From assembly GCA_024699855.1 (NCBI GenBank), contig JAMPIQ010000002.1, positions 5,208,001-5,272,000 on the forward strand: a stretch of DNA of 64,000 bases. The letters are read 5' to 3'. The stretch comes from Aphelenchoides besseyi. Lineage: Eukaryota; Nematoda; Chromadorea; Rhabditida; Aphelenchoididae. The position numbers and the translations under genes are program-made. A model generated the notes under the pieces. It did not search any database. It was not told where the DNA came from and saw only the letters and a program-made list of their open reading frames with translations. Shown here one piece after another: positions 37,174 through 50,380 of this stretch. The stretch's first letter is position 1; each line of letters opens with the position of its first letter.

Positions 37174-37617
37174 ATGTCCTTGAGCGGAAGTGAACGCGCA
37201 GCCCGAACCAATTCGATTGCCGCTGACTCTGATGCCCTCAACAGCGAAAGCGGCTTCCTTGTTAAACTACCAATCCATTTGCTGAAGCGATTGATGAACG
37301 ATGCGGCCAAAAAGTCGGGCAGTTAAAGTCGGCGGTTCAATACGGCAATATTTGGCGTCACCGAATTCTCAGAAAGAAACATTCATCCACCTTGGCAATG
37401 ACCGGAGGTTTAGGGAGCAGTGGTGACTTTCTGAGTAGTCAGTTGGGAGTGACCATTTGGGAATTCGCTCATGAATTACAGTCGCAAAGTCACTTGGACG
37501 CGGTCGAGTATTCGAGTTTGCGGCTCCGAACTTTTCATTTCATTTTTCGACATCTTTTTAGTCGGCCAAATGATTTCCGTTACCTTTTTAATAAACTTTA
37601 AAGAGCTCGCAAAATAA
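37174..37617 (+). CDS. Hypothetical small protein(s)
   Basis: A frame starting MSLSGSERAARTNSIAADSD at 37174 stops at 37326 after LKRLMNDAAKKSGS. A second frame, open from about 37325 and containing MTGGLGSSGDFLSSQLGVTI, stops just before 37601 and has an overlapping AATAAA near 37590. The two could be exons of one gene, but I found no convincing splice pair. Nothing recognised. Confidence 0.2.
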
Positions 37618-38539
37618 GGAGAAGACGTTGTCGCGTTAACGCGAGACCGACCTTGAAGTCCACAGATGTTTCTCTTGTGCCATTGAAGTTCGAGTTTGTA
37701 GCAGCAATTGAAGCGGTTGATTTCTTTGATCCGCGGCGCTGTTTGTTGCTTCCGCGACCAACACGTAAAACCTCCGAATTCACATCAAATGTGATTCCTT
37801 GATTTGAAATGCAAATCGCGCAGAAACCGGACGTTGAGATTCTTGGTGTTTCCAATTCCCGTTCCAAATATCGACTGTCGAGTTGAAATGCGCGAAAGCG
37901 AGCGGTCGGTTTGAGTGGGAAGCACAGCTGCTCGAACGAGATTGACCTTCAGCTCGCGACTTTTTTGCCAAACCGCGCAGTCCAAACGCACGTGCGATCG
38001 TCTGCGGATTTCAGTGAGCTCCGCTTTTTGGTCAGTGCGGAAAGCCCACGCCACGAAATGAGTGCCGTGGCACAGGGTTTGTGTGGTCACTCGAAGGTTA
38101 CGCTCGAGGAATTTCGCGTCGATCCGCAACTTTTTCTAATCGATTCCTTCTATTCATTTGTTTTGTAAATACACGCGTCGATGTTCGATTTTATCAGCAG
38201 TCAATTGAATGGTCGACTCGACTAAACGCTCTTTTGCTGCAAAGGTCGTGGCATTTGTCCGTCCGCTTGTTTGCCTCATTGAGTTCATGCATTCGAAATG
38301 ACCGACGGTTTTGTAAACTTCCGTCTAGGAAAATTGGATTAATCGAATGTTGCACTCAAAAGCACTGTAAAAGCGCTGGCGAAGAAACGAATTTTCGATT
38401 AAAATCGCGTCTTGCTTTCGAGTCGATTTTCCGTGCGAACGCGATTCGAGTTCTCGCCCACAAACCGTTCGCCCTCGATAAGATTTTTCTGCGACGACCA
38501 TCGTATTTTTATTTTGTTTTTTTAGGACATACGATCGGA

Positions 38540-39900
38540 ATGTCTCGACGCAGCGCTGGAAATCAACACATCGCATCAGCTGACGTCGTCGATAGTTTGT
38601 GTACTCGTCGACGCACAACAAGCGGCGGCAGCAAATTCTCGCAACTGTTCCGCGCCAATGCGGCCGATTCCGACGAGATCAACCTTCTGCTCAAGGGGCT
38701 CAACGAAATGGCGGTTACAAGGTAAAAACCAGAATCCAAACGATCAACATTCTCGACGTCTGTTTTAGCAAACTCACGGCAAAAATCGCCGATTCGCAAC
38801 TTCGCGGCGTCGAAACTTTGGAGCGTTGGGCTCGACGTCCTCGAAAGTAAGTTGATGATCAATCAAACAAGCCGATATAACCATGCGGAACTTCAGCTGT
38901 GCCATGGACGATGTAATGCAACGAACGAAAGAGCTCTTCGAAATGTACTGCGAGAAGCAAATACAATTCGCCAAAGATTTCGATCATTTCCTTCAGGTTT
39001 GTGGCAATCAAACGATCGTGTAAATGAATGATTTAGGAACTTCGAAAGATTGCTGAAACCGAACGCCAAGTCCAACAATATGAGCAGGAGGTTGCAAAAC
39101 AAGAGGCAAAGGTTAATCGTCTTAAAAAGCAAGTATCTTCGAGCCCGAATTCATTGTTTCGCAAAAAGTCTCGAAGCGAACGGGAACAACTACGAATTGA
39201 ACGCGACACTGCGATTGCAGAACTCGAGATTGCGCGTCATGAACTGCGAAACGCACGAGCGAACATGGAAGTTGCGAAGATGTTTCACTTTCGACGTGGA
39301 TGGATGGCAAGAAACAAGCACAAATGAAGTGTTACATCAACTGTTACTTTCAGGGAATTTCCGACATTCATCGAAATTTGTCCGTGAATTGTCGTCAAAT
39401 CTTCGGCTGTCAACGTGAAATCACCGAACTTGTGCCGCCGATATCAACTCAAAATGTTTATACGATGCTTTACGAGGACGCACCACGAAGTCGCGAACGT
39501 GTCGAAGAAGTTCGACGTTCATTGGGCGACGAAGAATATCAGGTTGTTTACAATCCGCCGCCTCCACGCCAACGAAATGAACCTCGACGTCATTCTGACA
39601 ATTTGTTCGGAACTCCACCGCCGCCTTATACGGCAGCAAGTCAAACCGAAACATTGATTTCCGGTTTGCGGGAGGTTTGTGGTCGTGGTGAATCGTAAAA
39701 TAAATTGCAAATTGTTCTAGTGTTCCGAATTCAGCGACTCGCATATTATGGGCAGTCAACGTCAAGCCGACTCGTTCGTCACCACACCAACTCGGCGTCC
39801 ACATCAACGCGTAGCTCCAACGGCACCAGAAGCAACTCCAGTTCGTTCAACGACGTTGTATCCTGATCTTACACAACTCATGAATTTCACACCGAAATAA
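38540..39900 (+). CDS. Coiled-coil protein, possibly BAR-like, unrecognised
   Basis: Exons begin at 38540, 38769, 38897, about 39037, 39354 and about 39719. The protein starts [20 protein letters not shown] and carries [54 protein letters not shown], then a long heptad-rich helix ([40 protein letters not shown]). A helical segment starting [12 protein letters not shown] follows, then a Pro/Arg-rich tail ([34 protein letters not shown]) ending MNFTPK. Helix-coiled-coil-helix with a proline tail resembles BAR/F-BAR proteins, but I cannot name a family. Intron 39307-39353 appears to use a GC donor. AATAAA at 40018. Coding status is strong because phase holds across all exons. Confidence 0.75.
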
Positions 39901-40195
39901 GTTCCCAATGTTTTACGATCTCACATTACTTGCTAGTCGTTCGAAGGCTTCCCTCTTGTTTTTACCGCCCAAGTTTTGTGCTTTCACTTTTTGATTGTAT
40001 TTTGATGTCGCACATTGAATAAACAACGCAAGTCTCTGTTAGAAAAATGTTATTTGGTTGCAACAGAACTTCATAAACACTAGAACTGCAAACGAAACGT
40101 AAAGCAAAAGGATAGTTGGAATATACGTGCACGTCGAACAAACTTTTTAACACACTCTGATTGACATATTGAATGTTTGGTAATTGCAAATTATT

Positions 40196-40325
40196 CTCAA
40201 ATGCAATCTCATGTTCTATCTAATTTAACTGACTTGAATTCTATCGTTCTTTTAATTTCCGCATAAATTATCTGCTGCTAATAATATATGGACGTGCAAT
40301 ATAGTCGTTTGATTTAGTCAATTTG
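40196..40325 (+). repeat. Diverged dispersed repeat, copy A (inverted partner at 44546-44672)
   Basis: About 130 nt that align over most of their length with the reverse complement of 44546-44672. The alignment includes an exact core gaattctatcgttctttt and a second exact core atatggacgtgcaat, with indels between. It lies about 180 nt downstream of the coiled-coil gene's poly(A) signal, in that gene's sense orientation. Identity with known elements was not checked. Confidence 0.7.
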
Positions 40326-40636
40326 CGGATGAATTGCTTTATTGTGAGATGTTCAAGATTTTGATGAAGGATTCCATTTGTCAGAATTTAAAATGTTAAA
40401 AGCTTATTTAAGAGTGATAATCAGATAGAAAGACTGATGAAATGAAAAGAATGATACTTGGAAAGCCAGTATCGAGAACATAATAACTGATAAGTTGATG
40501 ATTTGAATGTAAAGAACTAGATAAACTGAGGACTAGTTTGAAACGAACATACAGTCTTTCATGTTTCCAGTGCTAAAATCTTCACCCACTGCGCATAATG
40601 CAAACATGGCCGCTCCGCTGCGTCGTGATAGCCTGT
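40326..40636. other. A+T-rich spacer, nothing recognised
   Basis: No gene or clear element seen; sequence is A+T-rich with short direct echoes of gatga/gataa. Confidence 0.4.
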
Positions 40637-41244
40637 CTACGTCCAACACTTATTGTCATCGGAAGCGTCAATGTCTTCGACGAGATCAACGAACATTCTT
40701 TTCCAGGCATTTAAGGAGTGAGCGAAAGAAACCGGCATTCGAACAAAAAAACGATCAGTTCGCGCGTTGACAAAACTCTCGAGCAAATTGACCAAATCGT
40801 TGCATACTCGTACACGTTGACCGTTGAATTTCGCGTGAAAGAAGCTGCCTTCATGTCAGCGATCAATTTTCGGTAAGAGTTCGCTGAGACTTCAACTAAA
40901 GAGTCGTCGTCGGGCAAATTCTCCGGCTTCCAAGTAAGACGAGGAATTGGTTCTAAAAAAATTCGTAAAATCCTTTTGATAAGTGCAATTACCAAAACAG
41001 TTCAATGTGCAACCCGCAACGCATTGTTTGGTTTGGTTGTCCTAGTCGTTTCTACAGCTCAAAAAACGTCCCTTACGATCCACCCATAGACACGAAGGAT
41101 CATGGATGCAGCTAGCTGCTGAAACATAGACACAACCTGATCTTTCGATATTTTCGTCGTGACGTTCCCAGCATAGATGGTTGGGTCGGACGCGCAAGCA
41201 GTTATGACAATGGTGCGACGTAGTCCACATGTACTCTTCATCAT
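40637..41244 (-). CDS. Possible divergent RRM protein fragment
   Basis: Minus-strand segments that together look like one RNA-recognition motif. The first, near 41084-41230, reads DPTIYAGNVTTKISKDQVVS and MFQQLAASMILRVYG, resembling RNP2, helix 1 and strand 2. The second, 40897-40952 joined to 40637-40848 across a 48-nt intron, reads SSSYLEAGEFARRRLF then FFHAKFNGQRVRVCNDLVNL, resembling RNP1, helix 2 and strand 4, and ends SDDNKCWT. Splice phase works for the 48-nt intron. A competing frame over 41042-41284 (MACLVQDRPVESDDEEYMW) is equally open, so the assignment is tentative. No start codon could be fixed. Confidence 0.35.
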
Positions 41245-41912
41245 CAGATTCGACAGGACGATCTTGAACCAAACAAGCCATCATTGATGCGGTATGATAG
41301 CTAAAAGATGAAGGTTTGATTGTCTTGCGCTTTTAATGTGTTATAGAAGTGAAGTAATCAACAGTCGTAAGATTTGTGAATTTGATATCAACTGGCTATT
41401 TTGAATGCTTTGATGTGATATAACTTGTTGACTAGTTCTTGTTTAGTGTCCATGTTTTTGCTTCGAGAAACATCAGTGTGCGCAGTAATTGATCGCTAAC
41501 CGTGGTCGTTAAATCAAAGCGCTTTTTCTTTTTCGAGCGAAAAGCCGCAAAAGACCACTGTAATGACATCTCAAAAGTCCATTCTTGCAACGCAATCGAA
41601 AAGAAGTGTAAACGAGACCGAAAACGATTTTGAGTGAAAGAGATCTTGTTTGTTTTTTCTCAGAAACGCGCGTTTCGTTCAACCTCGTAAGCAGTCATTT
41701 TACATTCGAGTTTTCATCCAAAAGCTTCTCGTTCTTCGTCTTATGCAGTTCTTTTCTTCACTGTTCATCCCAAATTCTCTTACATTCTGAGTTTCAGTTG
41801 TCAAAACGTTAATCCGCATTTGAACTTAACACCTGAAAAACATTCGTTTTTTAAGCGAATATGTTTCTAATTACTCCACTCTTACGAATTGAACTCTCAA
41901 ATTTACTGGAAC

Positions 41913-42337
41913 TTACTGTTTTCCCGCGACGATGATTTGGTTCCGACCACTGCAGTTAATCGTATCAATAATCCAGCAATCCTGCCCAACAGATCGAGTG
42001 AGCTTCACGCGACGAGCAACTCGAAGAATTATTGAGAACCACTGAGTTATCGGCCAACGATAGTTGATTGTGCCCCAAAAATTTTCAACTCCAATACGAG
42101 CGATCAAATTGCGTAGTTGTTGAATCAGTGTCCAGAAAACGTATTTTCGAAGTGTTGACAAGTACCAGTAATAGCGCTTCGGATTGAATCGGCTATTGGT
42201 TTGTTTCAAGATATTAGGAATTTGTCTCCAATGTATCTTGCGGTTTACATGGTCGACGTGCTCCTCGAACAATTTCCATAGACGTACGTCGCGTCCACGT
42301 TTTGATTCGTTGACTACGTATGTGCTTTTCTTTTGCT
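41913..42337 (-). CDS. Unrecognised exon, Trp/Arg-rich
   Basis: Open frame beginning after a TATTTAG acceptor at 42338 and reading EQKKSTYVVNESKRGRDVRL, WKLFEEHVDHVNRKIHWRQI, RFNPKRYYWYLSTLRKY, then GVENFWGTINYRWPITQWFS, with a stop near 41913. The composition (many Trp, Arg, Tyr) looks like structured protein rather than chance. It could be an exon of the neighbouring RRM-like segments or a relic. Nothing recognised. Confidence 0.35.
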
Positions 42338-42960
42338 CTAAATAATGGGATCAATTAGTTGTGAATAAAAATAACTTTGATTTTGTTGAACCTGCATTTT
42401 TTTACATTGACTTCAAGTTTGGACATAACAAAACAGTTGATCATCAAATCTAAAGTCGTGGGTAGTTACTGGCTTTTTTTTACTACCGCTAAATGTGAAT
42501 TTGAAATTAAGATTCTTGATGATCTCAACATTAGCATTGATTAGACAAAAGACCTGGGCCAATTGGCAGTGAGTTTCGGAGACGCGACTGTGATTACCGT
42601 TTTTTCAAAAGAATCATAAATTATTCTTTTCCATCAAATGTTAGCATCGTTCCAACAACTTTGCCAGTTCTCCCACTACCTATCGTTCAAACATTTCGAT
42701 CCAAATCGGCTAACTCGAGCTTTTGATCAACTTGGTTTCTTTGTTTTTTACAGTATACGAAAAGCTTTTTGAAAATCAGTTCTTATGTTCTGATTTGAGT
42801 TGCCGTTTGTTGGTATTGTGAAATGACCCCGATTTTGGTAACCGTTTTGATTCAAGAATTTGCAGTGATAAAACCGACCTTCTAATTTTTTTTCGTACTT
42901 TTGCTGCATTTTTGATTTGTTCTGATTGGTTGTTTCGAAACGTTGCAGCTTTGGCGACGT

Positions 42961-43296
42961 TCAAGTTTCTTCGACGTTCTGCCTTCTCCGTTTCGTCATT
43001 TTTGAGACGTCGACTATTGGAGAGTCGACTTTCGTGCGCCCGATAATTCCATTTGACAGATCCAACAGCCTCTCGCGTATTGCTGTCTTTGTCTAAAATT
43101 TAAGGTTTAATTAGATCATATAACATGAACTTACCTTAAGCATCTTTTCATTCGGATCAGTTTATGCCGCGATGAGATCCATCAACAAAGACTGCATTAT
43201 CATAAAGGCGTTTGGAATCCTGTTAGGATCATTTCGTTTGAGATCAACGAAATATCCTTCGACTTCTTCGCGCGTCCACACGTTGTCGGCGCTCAT
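42961..43296 (-). pseudogene. Small unrecognised gene with an in-frame TAA
   Basis: Starts MSADNVWTREEVEGYFVDLK at 43296, with TTTAG 8 nt upstream of the ATG. It runs 44 codons to TAA (43162-43164). The same frame continues after the stop as TDPNEKMLK to a good GTAAGT donor and joins, in phase, ERLLDLSNGIIGRTKVD... ending in a TGA at 42961. Either the TAA disables the gene, or it is a real short protein followed by chance openness. A second frame across the last part (lysine-rich, ending at 42776) is also open. Confidence 0.35.
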
Positions 43297-43871
43297 TGTA
43301 GTTCCTAAAGAAAAATTTATTAGAATATCGCCAACATTCGCGAAAAACGAAACAACGATTTTTGTTTATGTTTGAAACCCACTAAGAAATCGTCCCTAAC
43401 CGGAAACGGTGTTTGTGGTGCTGTTGTGCCTTTCGTTCTATTGCTTCTTTTGCACGTTTTAAGATGTGATTTAGACTTCGAAGACGATCGTTTTCAACTT
43501 TTCTGTGCCTTTGAACTTTCACTTCTTAACTATTCGGTTGAGCGTGTTGATATTTTCAGTCTTTGATCTGATGGCGTTTATAGGTGTCACACATTTCGGG
43601 TATTTCAAATAGTTACTTATTGCTGCAACTCGTTTTAAATCCTGTTGTTTTTGGTCGTTCAGTTAGCTGTTTCGTACGATACTGAAACAAACTGACGATG
43701 GAAACAAAATGCTCAAACAAGCGGCCATGAAAAGTTTTCTGTACAATTTTTATTCGATCTCATTTACCCGTATTCTCGGTTCTTTTTTAACAGTAAAACA
43801 AACTATAATTTAATCATCGTGACTAACAAGAACTCTATTATCATATGAGCTTTGTTGTCAAAATTGTCCGC
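43297..43871. other. Spacer, nothing recognised
   Basis: A+T-rich, only short frames. A possible trans-splice or exon acceptor CTTTAG (minus) sits at 43305-43310. Confidence 0.35.
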
Positions 43872-44184
43872 CTATCCGGTCGTATCATACGCTGAAGTTG
43901 TATAACCCGATGCAGCGCTGTAGCCCGATGAGCCGTAATTCCGTTCGTGAGCGTAGTTTTGGTCATAAATTGAACAAACATAATATTGAGCTTCGTAGTC
44001 TTAAGATAATAGGAGATCTGATCGCTTAATATAACGAACTGTCACTTCACTGACACTTTGCTTCGGCACAAATTTCGTTGAGGGTCGAAAAACAATGCCA
44101 TTTTGGAGAATCAACTCAACAGTCATACGTCTTGATAATCGATTAAGAGATTTTGTGACGAATAAATTTATTCGCCATTGATAA
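43872..44184 (-). CDS. C-terminal exons of an unrecognised protein with Tyr-rich tail
   Basis: Two exons in phase: 44051-44184, reading SLNRLSRRMTVELILQNGIV and FRPSTKFVPKQSV, joins 43872-43999 across a 51-nt intron to give YEAQYYVCSIYDQNYAHERN then YGSSGYSAASGYTTSAYDTT and stop. Tyr/Ser/Gly-rich tails are common in RNA-binding proteins. Another Tyr-rich stretch (SYVGFPNYEQNYVHHNSSY) occurs upstream at about 44244-44313 after its own TTTAG, perhaps an alternative last exon. The 5' part of the gene was not found. Confidence 0.4.
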
Positions 44185-44545
44185 CTGGAAACAATAAACT
44201 TAGATTGTTATGTTGAATTAGTCTTAGGCTTGTCGTTTGTTGAGGCTAATAACTCGAATTATGATGAACGTAATTCTGCTCGTAATTAGGAAAACCAACG
44301 TAACTGAACGGCTAAACAAAGCAATGATTAATGATTGCATTGATTAGCAATTTGAAAAATTGGCAGTTCAAACTAACAAATAATATCAAAGAAAACATGC
44401 AAAATAAAATTAGTTATAAATAACCTAGTCTCGGCCTTTTTCTTAGTCAATCACTTGTAATGATGAATTGTAGTGAATCAACACATCTATACCAATAGAT
44501 AGCAATGGTATTTCTTACAAGCAAACACCACGGGTCATAACTCAA

Positions 44546-44672
44546 CCAATTTACTGTGAAACACACGATTGCACGTCCATATTTTATTAACAGAAGATAA
44601 TTGATGTGAAAATTAAAAGAACGATAGAATTCGGTTACATTAAATTAAACTAATACATGAGATTATAATCAA
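44546..44672 (-). repeat. Diverged dispersed repeat, copy B
   Basis: Inverted counterpart of 40196-40325. It lies downstream of calmodulin's stop, in calmodulin's sense orientation, and contains a minus-strand AATAAA (44583-44588) that may be used by the calmodulin transcript. Confidence 0.7.
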
Positions 44673-44821
44673 TAATAGTCGTCTTCGTCCAGGGAATTAG
44701 AACAAGTGAGTAAACAAGACATAAAAACATTTATACTGGAATTTTTACTTTCTTAACAAAAGCCAATAACACATCTGCATCGTACAAATAAAGTATTCTG
44801 AATACGGAGAGCCACGCAGAA

Positions 44822-46104
<1,283 letters not shown>

Positions 46105-49100
46105 TATTCACCGGCGAATTTGAGCAGCAAAATAAACCAAAAAAGGAAATCGCCTAAAACGCGAAAATTAACGAAAAGTTGGTTTGTTCACGAGACGCAT
46201 TTTGAGAAGAAACCAAAAAACACGCAAATGGGAATTCATAAAAAAAAATGACTTTGTGGACCCAAAAAAGCGAGACGTCGTGGCGAAGAAACGCGACCGC
46301 AAAAGAGTGAAAAGAGAACGCGCGTCGGTTAAGATCACGCCGTCGTTTCCTCTCTCGCATTCTCCCCGTCTTTTTTCCGTCTTTCTCCGTCCCCATTTCA
46401 ACTGAACACCTCGACGGCCCCGTCTTTCGAATTCTGTGCGGTTTCAGAGGTCGTCGTTTCCATGCACAAGAGCAGCCCAAAAAAACGGCGCTCTGCCGAC
46501 TGTGGACGTTTCTTCTTCGCCTGATGGGTCCCAGCTGCTGCACACCATTTTCGTATGTTTTTCGCCTCTTTCTCTTTCACAGTCAACAGAAAACCGATTA
46601 AAAAACCGTCGCTCCAAACCAAAGTTAATTAAACTCGGGCGCACGTTGTTCTTTTTCGGTCCACCTCCCCTCTTCCGTTCCTTCATAAAGCAATCAAACG
46701 CCCGTTAAAGGTCGGCAGCCGACGGGTTTGCCGCGGGTGCCATTTTGTTTGGACGGCAATCAACACAAAAATTGTCGAGAGAACCTCTTCCACAGAACGT
46801 TTGTCCAAAAACAATTACACACAAGTGAACGATGATTTTCAGAACTGCGTGATTATAACCAACAATACATCATTCAAACCGCTAATATTAAACATCAACA
46901 ATCATTGAATGACGAGAAACTCTATCTTGCGTCATCGCGCTCTCGTCGATTCCCGGATTGCAGGTGCATAAATCTAATCGACGACGTTCGGATTCCCTTA
47001 TCCGCACAAATTTGTCAAGTTATCAATTCGCTGTTGGAGTTCTGCATTGCGTGAAATCAAATGTTCTTTTGTGTCCGCAGCAAAAAGCATGAAAAGAAAG
47101 AGACCAACTTGTCATGCTCAGATCCCCGGACGTATATGTCCGCAATGGTATTGGCGGTGAATAGGCGAAAAGGTGCCGACCACATCCGCAACTGTCTTAC
47201 CGAGTCCAATAATCGACCAACACCCAGGAAAAAATACCGGACGACCGCATTTGCGTTGACGAGATTTTTCAGACGCGCCATTCACCAACTTCACAGTCCG
47301 CTTGGTCCTTCTATTACCGTAAGGCTTCAACATGTGCGCAAAGTGTATCGTTTATAGTTAAAAACGCAAATTTTCTTCACTATTCCCCAACGGGAGTAAT
47401 GGTCTCGTGTGGCGTGCGCTTGTCGAATTATATGCAAATCGGGACAGAACACGAAAGCAACAACTCAAAATGGAAAACGGGGACCGAAAAGACTTTTTGC
47501 TATGAAATCAAAGCTAAACCTCCAAATCGAAAGTCGCACAAAAGTCAAAACCAAGTTTCCACGTTCACGACAGATCGTTCGTTTTGTACGATGGTGCTGA
47601 AGCCGCAAAGTTTTCGAATTAAAAATTCAATGAAAACAAACGAAAAAGAAAACGAGCTTTCAAACTAAAGTCAAAAAGGAAAAACTATTCGGATTGGATT
47701 ATAAGATAGATCAAGGAGTTGAGAAGATGAGAGTGCGCAAGATGATTTGATAACAACAACCGCTGATGCAGGACAAGCAACGACCGAAAATTGTGAAGCA
47801 AATGAGAAACACGAAGATACGGCTGAATGGGCAGCCACGGCGACTTTCCGTAGGCCGACTAGAAAGCAGTGGCAGCGGATTTCGCTTTGCGCCAACGGAC
47901 AACTCCGAACGGGCGTCCAGTCGAGAGGAAGACCGTCGTGGCCACCTCAAAGAGCCCACACTTGGCCAAAACTGATGGACTGCAAAGAGCGAGACGAAAG
48001 GGCGCTCGTCTCGTCTCTGTTACACGCCGCTTTTCGTCCCCATAAAAGCGGGACATTCATCCTGAAATTGAGCATAAGCCAATGAATTGCACGTTGCAGA
48101 CCGTTCAATTCGCGCACTGACATCCGAATGCGTTGGAACAAAGAATTGAAATTAATTCTTGCGACCGCTCGGTTTTGTTTGCGTTTTCACAACTCAAAAC
48201 CTTTTTGGTTGCGCTCTTATCCGCGAATGCTAACGAATGGGTCCAAGAGTTGAAGATCTCAAGTTGAGCGCGGAAAAGTTATGAAATCGGAAGATCACAA
48301 TGAACGAAGATTCGTTCACTCATTCAATCGCTGTTGCAAGCCATCGGAACCACTGAGTGACGAACAAGTCGCAAAAAACATGACGGTCGGTACGACCTTC
48401 GGGTCATCGTTTTTAAATGGAAACTAAAAAATTCGGTTTTTTCGAATTACTGAAAAGTCAGGAGTATAAACAGCTGTCATTTGAAGAGGAACAGCCCGCA
48501 ACCACCCCGATCGAAACCGCTCGAACCGTTCCGCTGTCTTCAAGCAAAAATTCTCGATTAAGAAATGAAGTCGAGAGGACAAAAAGCTTCAAGAACTGAC
48601 GAGTAACTGCGTTCATTGCAACTCCAGCTGCTCGATTCATCTTTCGGTTATAACGCGAAGAGTCAAAAGGCCGACCAGTCGAAGTTATGAATGGCGGTAA
48701 CATACAGCAAATTGCTCTACATCATGAACTTCTGGCTTTGCAGCAAAGCGAGCAAACAGTCGCGTGGCAAAAATGGAAACACCAAAAAGCTAAACAGATC
48801 GTTTCAAAAAGCACAGACAGAGCGCAGAAGAAGAAAAAGAGAAGCAACACACCTTTTGATAATACGACGCCCGGAGGTCACATACAACCGCAACGAATGT
48901 TAGTGCGCACTTTCGTAAAGTGGTGGAGAGTCAGTCAGTCGCATGTGTTAAGAGCGAAACGAGGAATGAAAACACATTGGCCATGCCGTTTGAATGGATC
49001 GAAAAGACCATTTGCTGTTTCGCAATAAGCTTTTTCAGCGTTGCCGTTTGAGTCCATGATTAAAATTTACCCGTGCACTCGGTCGATGAAACGATCTCCG

Positions 49101-50380
49101 TCAGTTTGAATGTCGATTTCGCGAAAACCATCGGGATTTCTGGGAAACTTGTTTTTCCAAAAACGAAGTCGTCAATTAAAAATTCATTAATTTCTAGTTA
49201 GAATTTTCGATTTCGACTCCAAAAAAAACCATTCGAATTCGTTGTTCACGGGAAGCTCGTTTGTTTTCGAGCGTCTGCCGAGTTTAGGTTCTCGTGCTTG
49301 AGAGTCGAGTGGTGGATCGAGAATACAAAAACCGAAAGTGTCAGAAACGAAATTCCGAAAGTTTTTTTACAGGCCAATTGACGTCTAGTCGACGGTTTCA
49401 TCAACTTTTGGGGGTCGGACACGCACCAAATGCGTTGTTGTACACTTGTTGGCCGCACATTCACGAGTCTTCGACAGTCCAACGGACTTCCAGAGAGCAA
49501 ATCCGCTTTTTCACTTTTTGGCCTCTCTAACAAAACGGACGGCCAACGCGCACAAAGAAAAACTAATGGCCGTTGGGCTCTCGATGAATAACACCAAACG
49601 AAATGGAGCGCATACTTTGATGATAAAAATCGATTCGTCTGTGGAAAAAAGTTATGCATATTATGTTTAACGTCGAAAGACATGCAATTCTTTGAAATTA
49701 GAACCGAGTTCGCGAAATTCGGACCTCAAGCCACGAACATTTTCATGAAGCGAACATCGTGCGGTCTTAATCCTACTACAAGTCAAAGAACGATTATTTG
49801 TCAGTTGAAAGAAAAATCAAACATTTCTTCTCAAAACTTGTTTTCCGAAGAGTCGAGATTGACACCGAAATGACCGCAGAAGACACTGAAATGCGAATGC
49901 GGTTAAGGTGGCGAAGAAAATCGTATTCCAAAATGACTTCGCACACCAGCGGAAGTGAAAGTGAGGTCTTCGGTATTACGTAAAGTAATATCCTTCATTT
50001 CATATGGACCTAGTGTGAGGATTAGACGAGACAAGAAGGTTTGATGTGCGTGTGAATATTACGCACTAATTATCTCGATAATCACATTGAATGTTGAAGC
50101 AAATGTGTAATCAATACACCAAAAGTTTGTTCACCTTAATCATAGATATTGAAGTCGTTACATTGGAAGACAACTTATTTGTCATCTACCAGTGCACTTT
50201 AATCGAAAAACAGTACGATTTTCTATAGTCATTTGTGTGGTGTACGCCAATCAAATCGACAATAACAATGGTAAGATTTATCGAGAAATACCCAAAGTTA
50301 GTCAACAAACAGTAAATTAAATGCCAAACAAAAACCAACGTGATTTTAGATAAATAAATTAAAAGACAAAAACGTAAGAA
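46105..50380. other. 4.3-kb gene-poor block upstream of calmodulin
   Basis: No conserved gene recognised. It includes the calmodulin 5' flank (46.1-46.8 kb) and many short overlapping frames. The longest are 49246-49683 (-) and 48417-48599 (+, starting METKKFGFFELLKSQEYKQL). None shows homology or splice structure I can support. A TATA-like tccccataaaagcg lies at 48037-48050 (+) with no clear gene downstream. Could hold non-coding RNA or enhancers; nothing in the sequence proves this. Confidence 0.4.

Larger units (their letters stand above)
36552..38539. other. Gene-poor spacer with two weak small frames
   Basis: About 2 kb. It holds the KRR1 poly(A) signal and two divergent small frames listed separately. 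From 37.6 to 38.5 kb both strands carry only overlapping short frames, probably the promoter region of the next plus-strand gene. Confidence 0.4.

Noticed and set aside
46154..46543. 129-codon minus-strand frame upstream of calmodulin
   Set aside because: Overlaps competing frames on both strands in the promoter region, no family, Arg-rich shadow composition.
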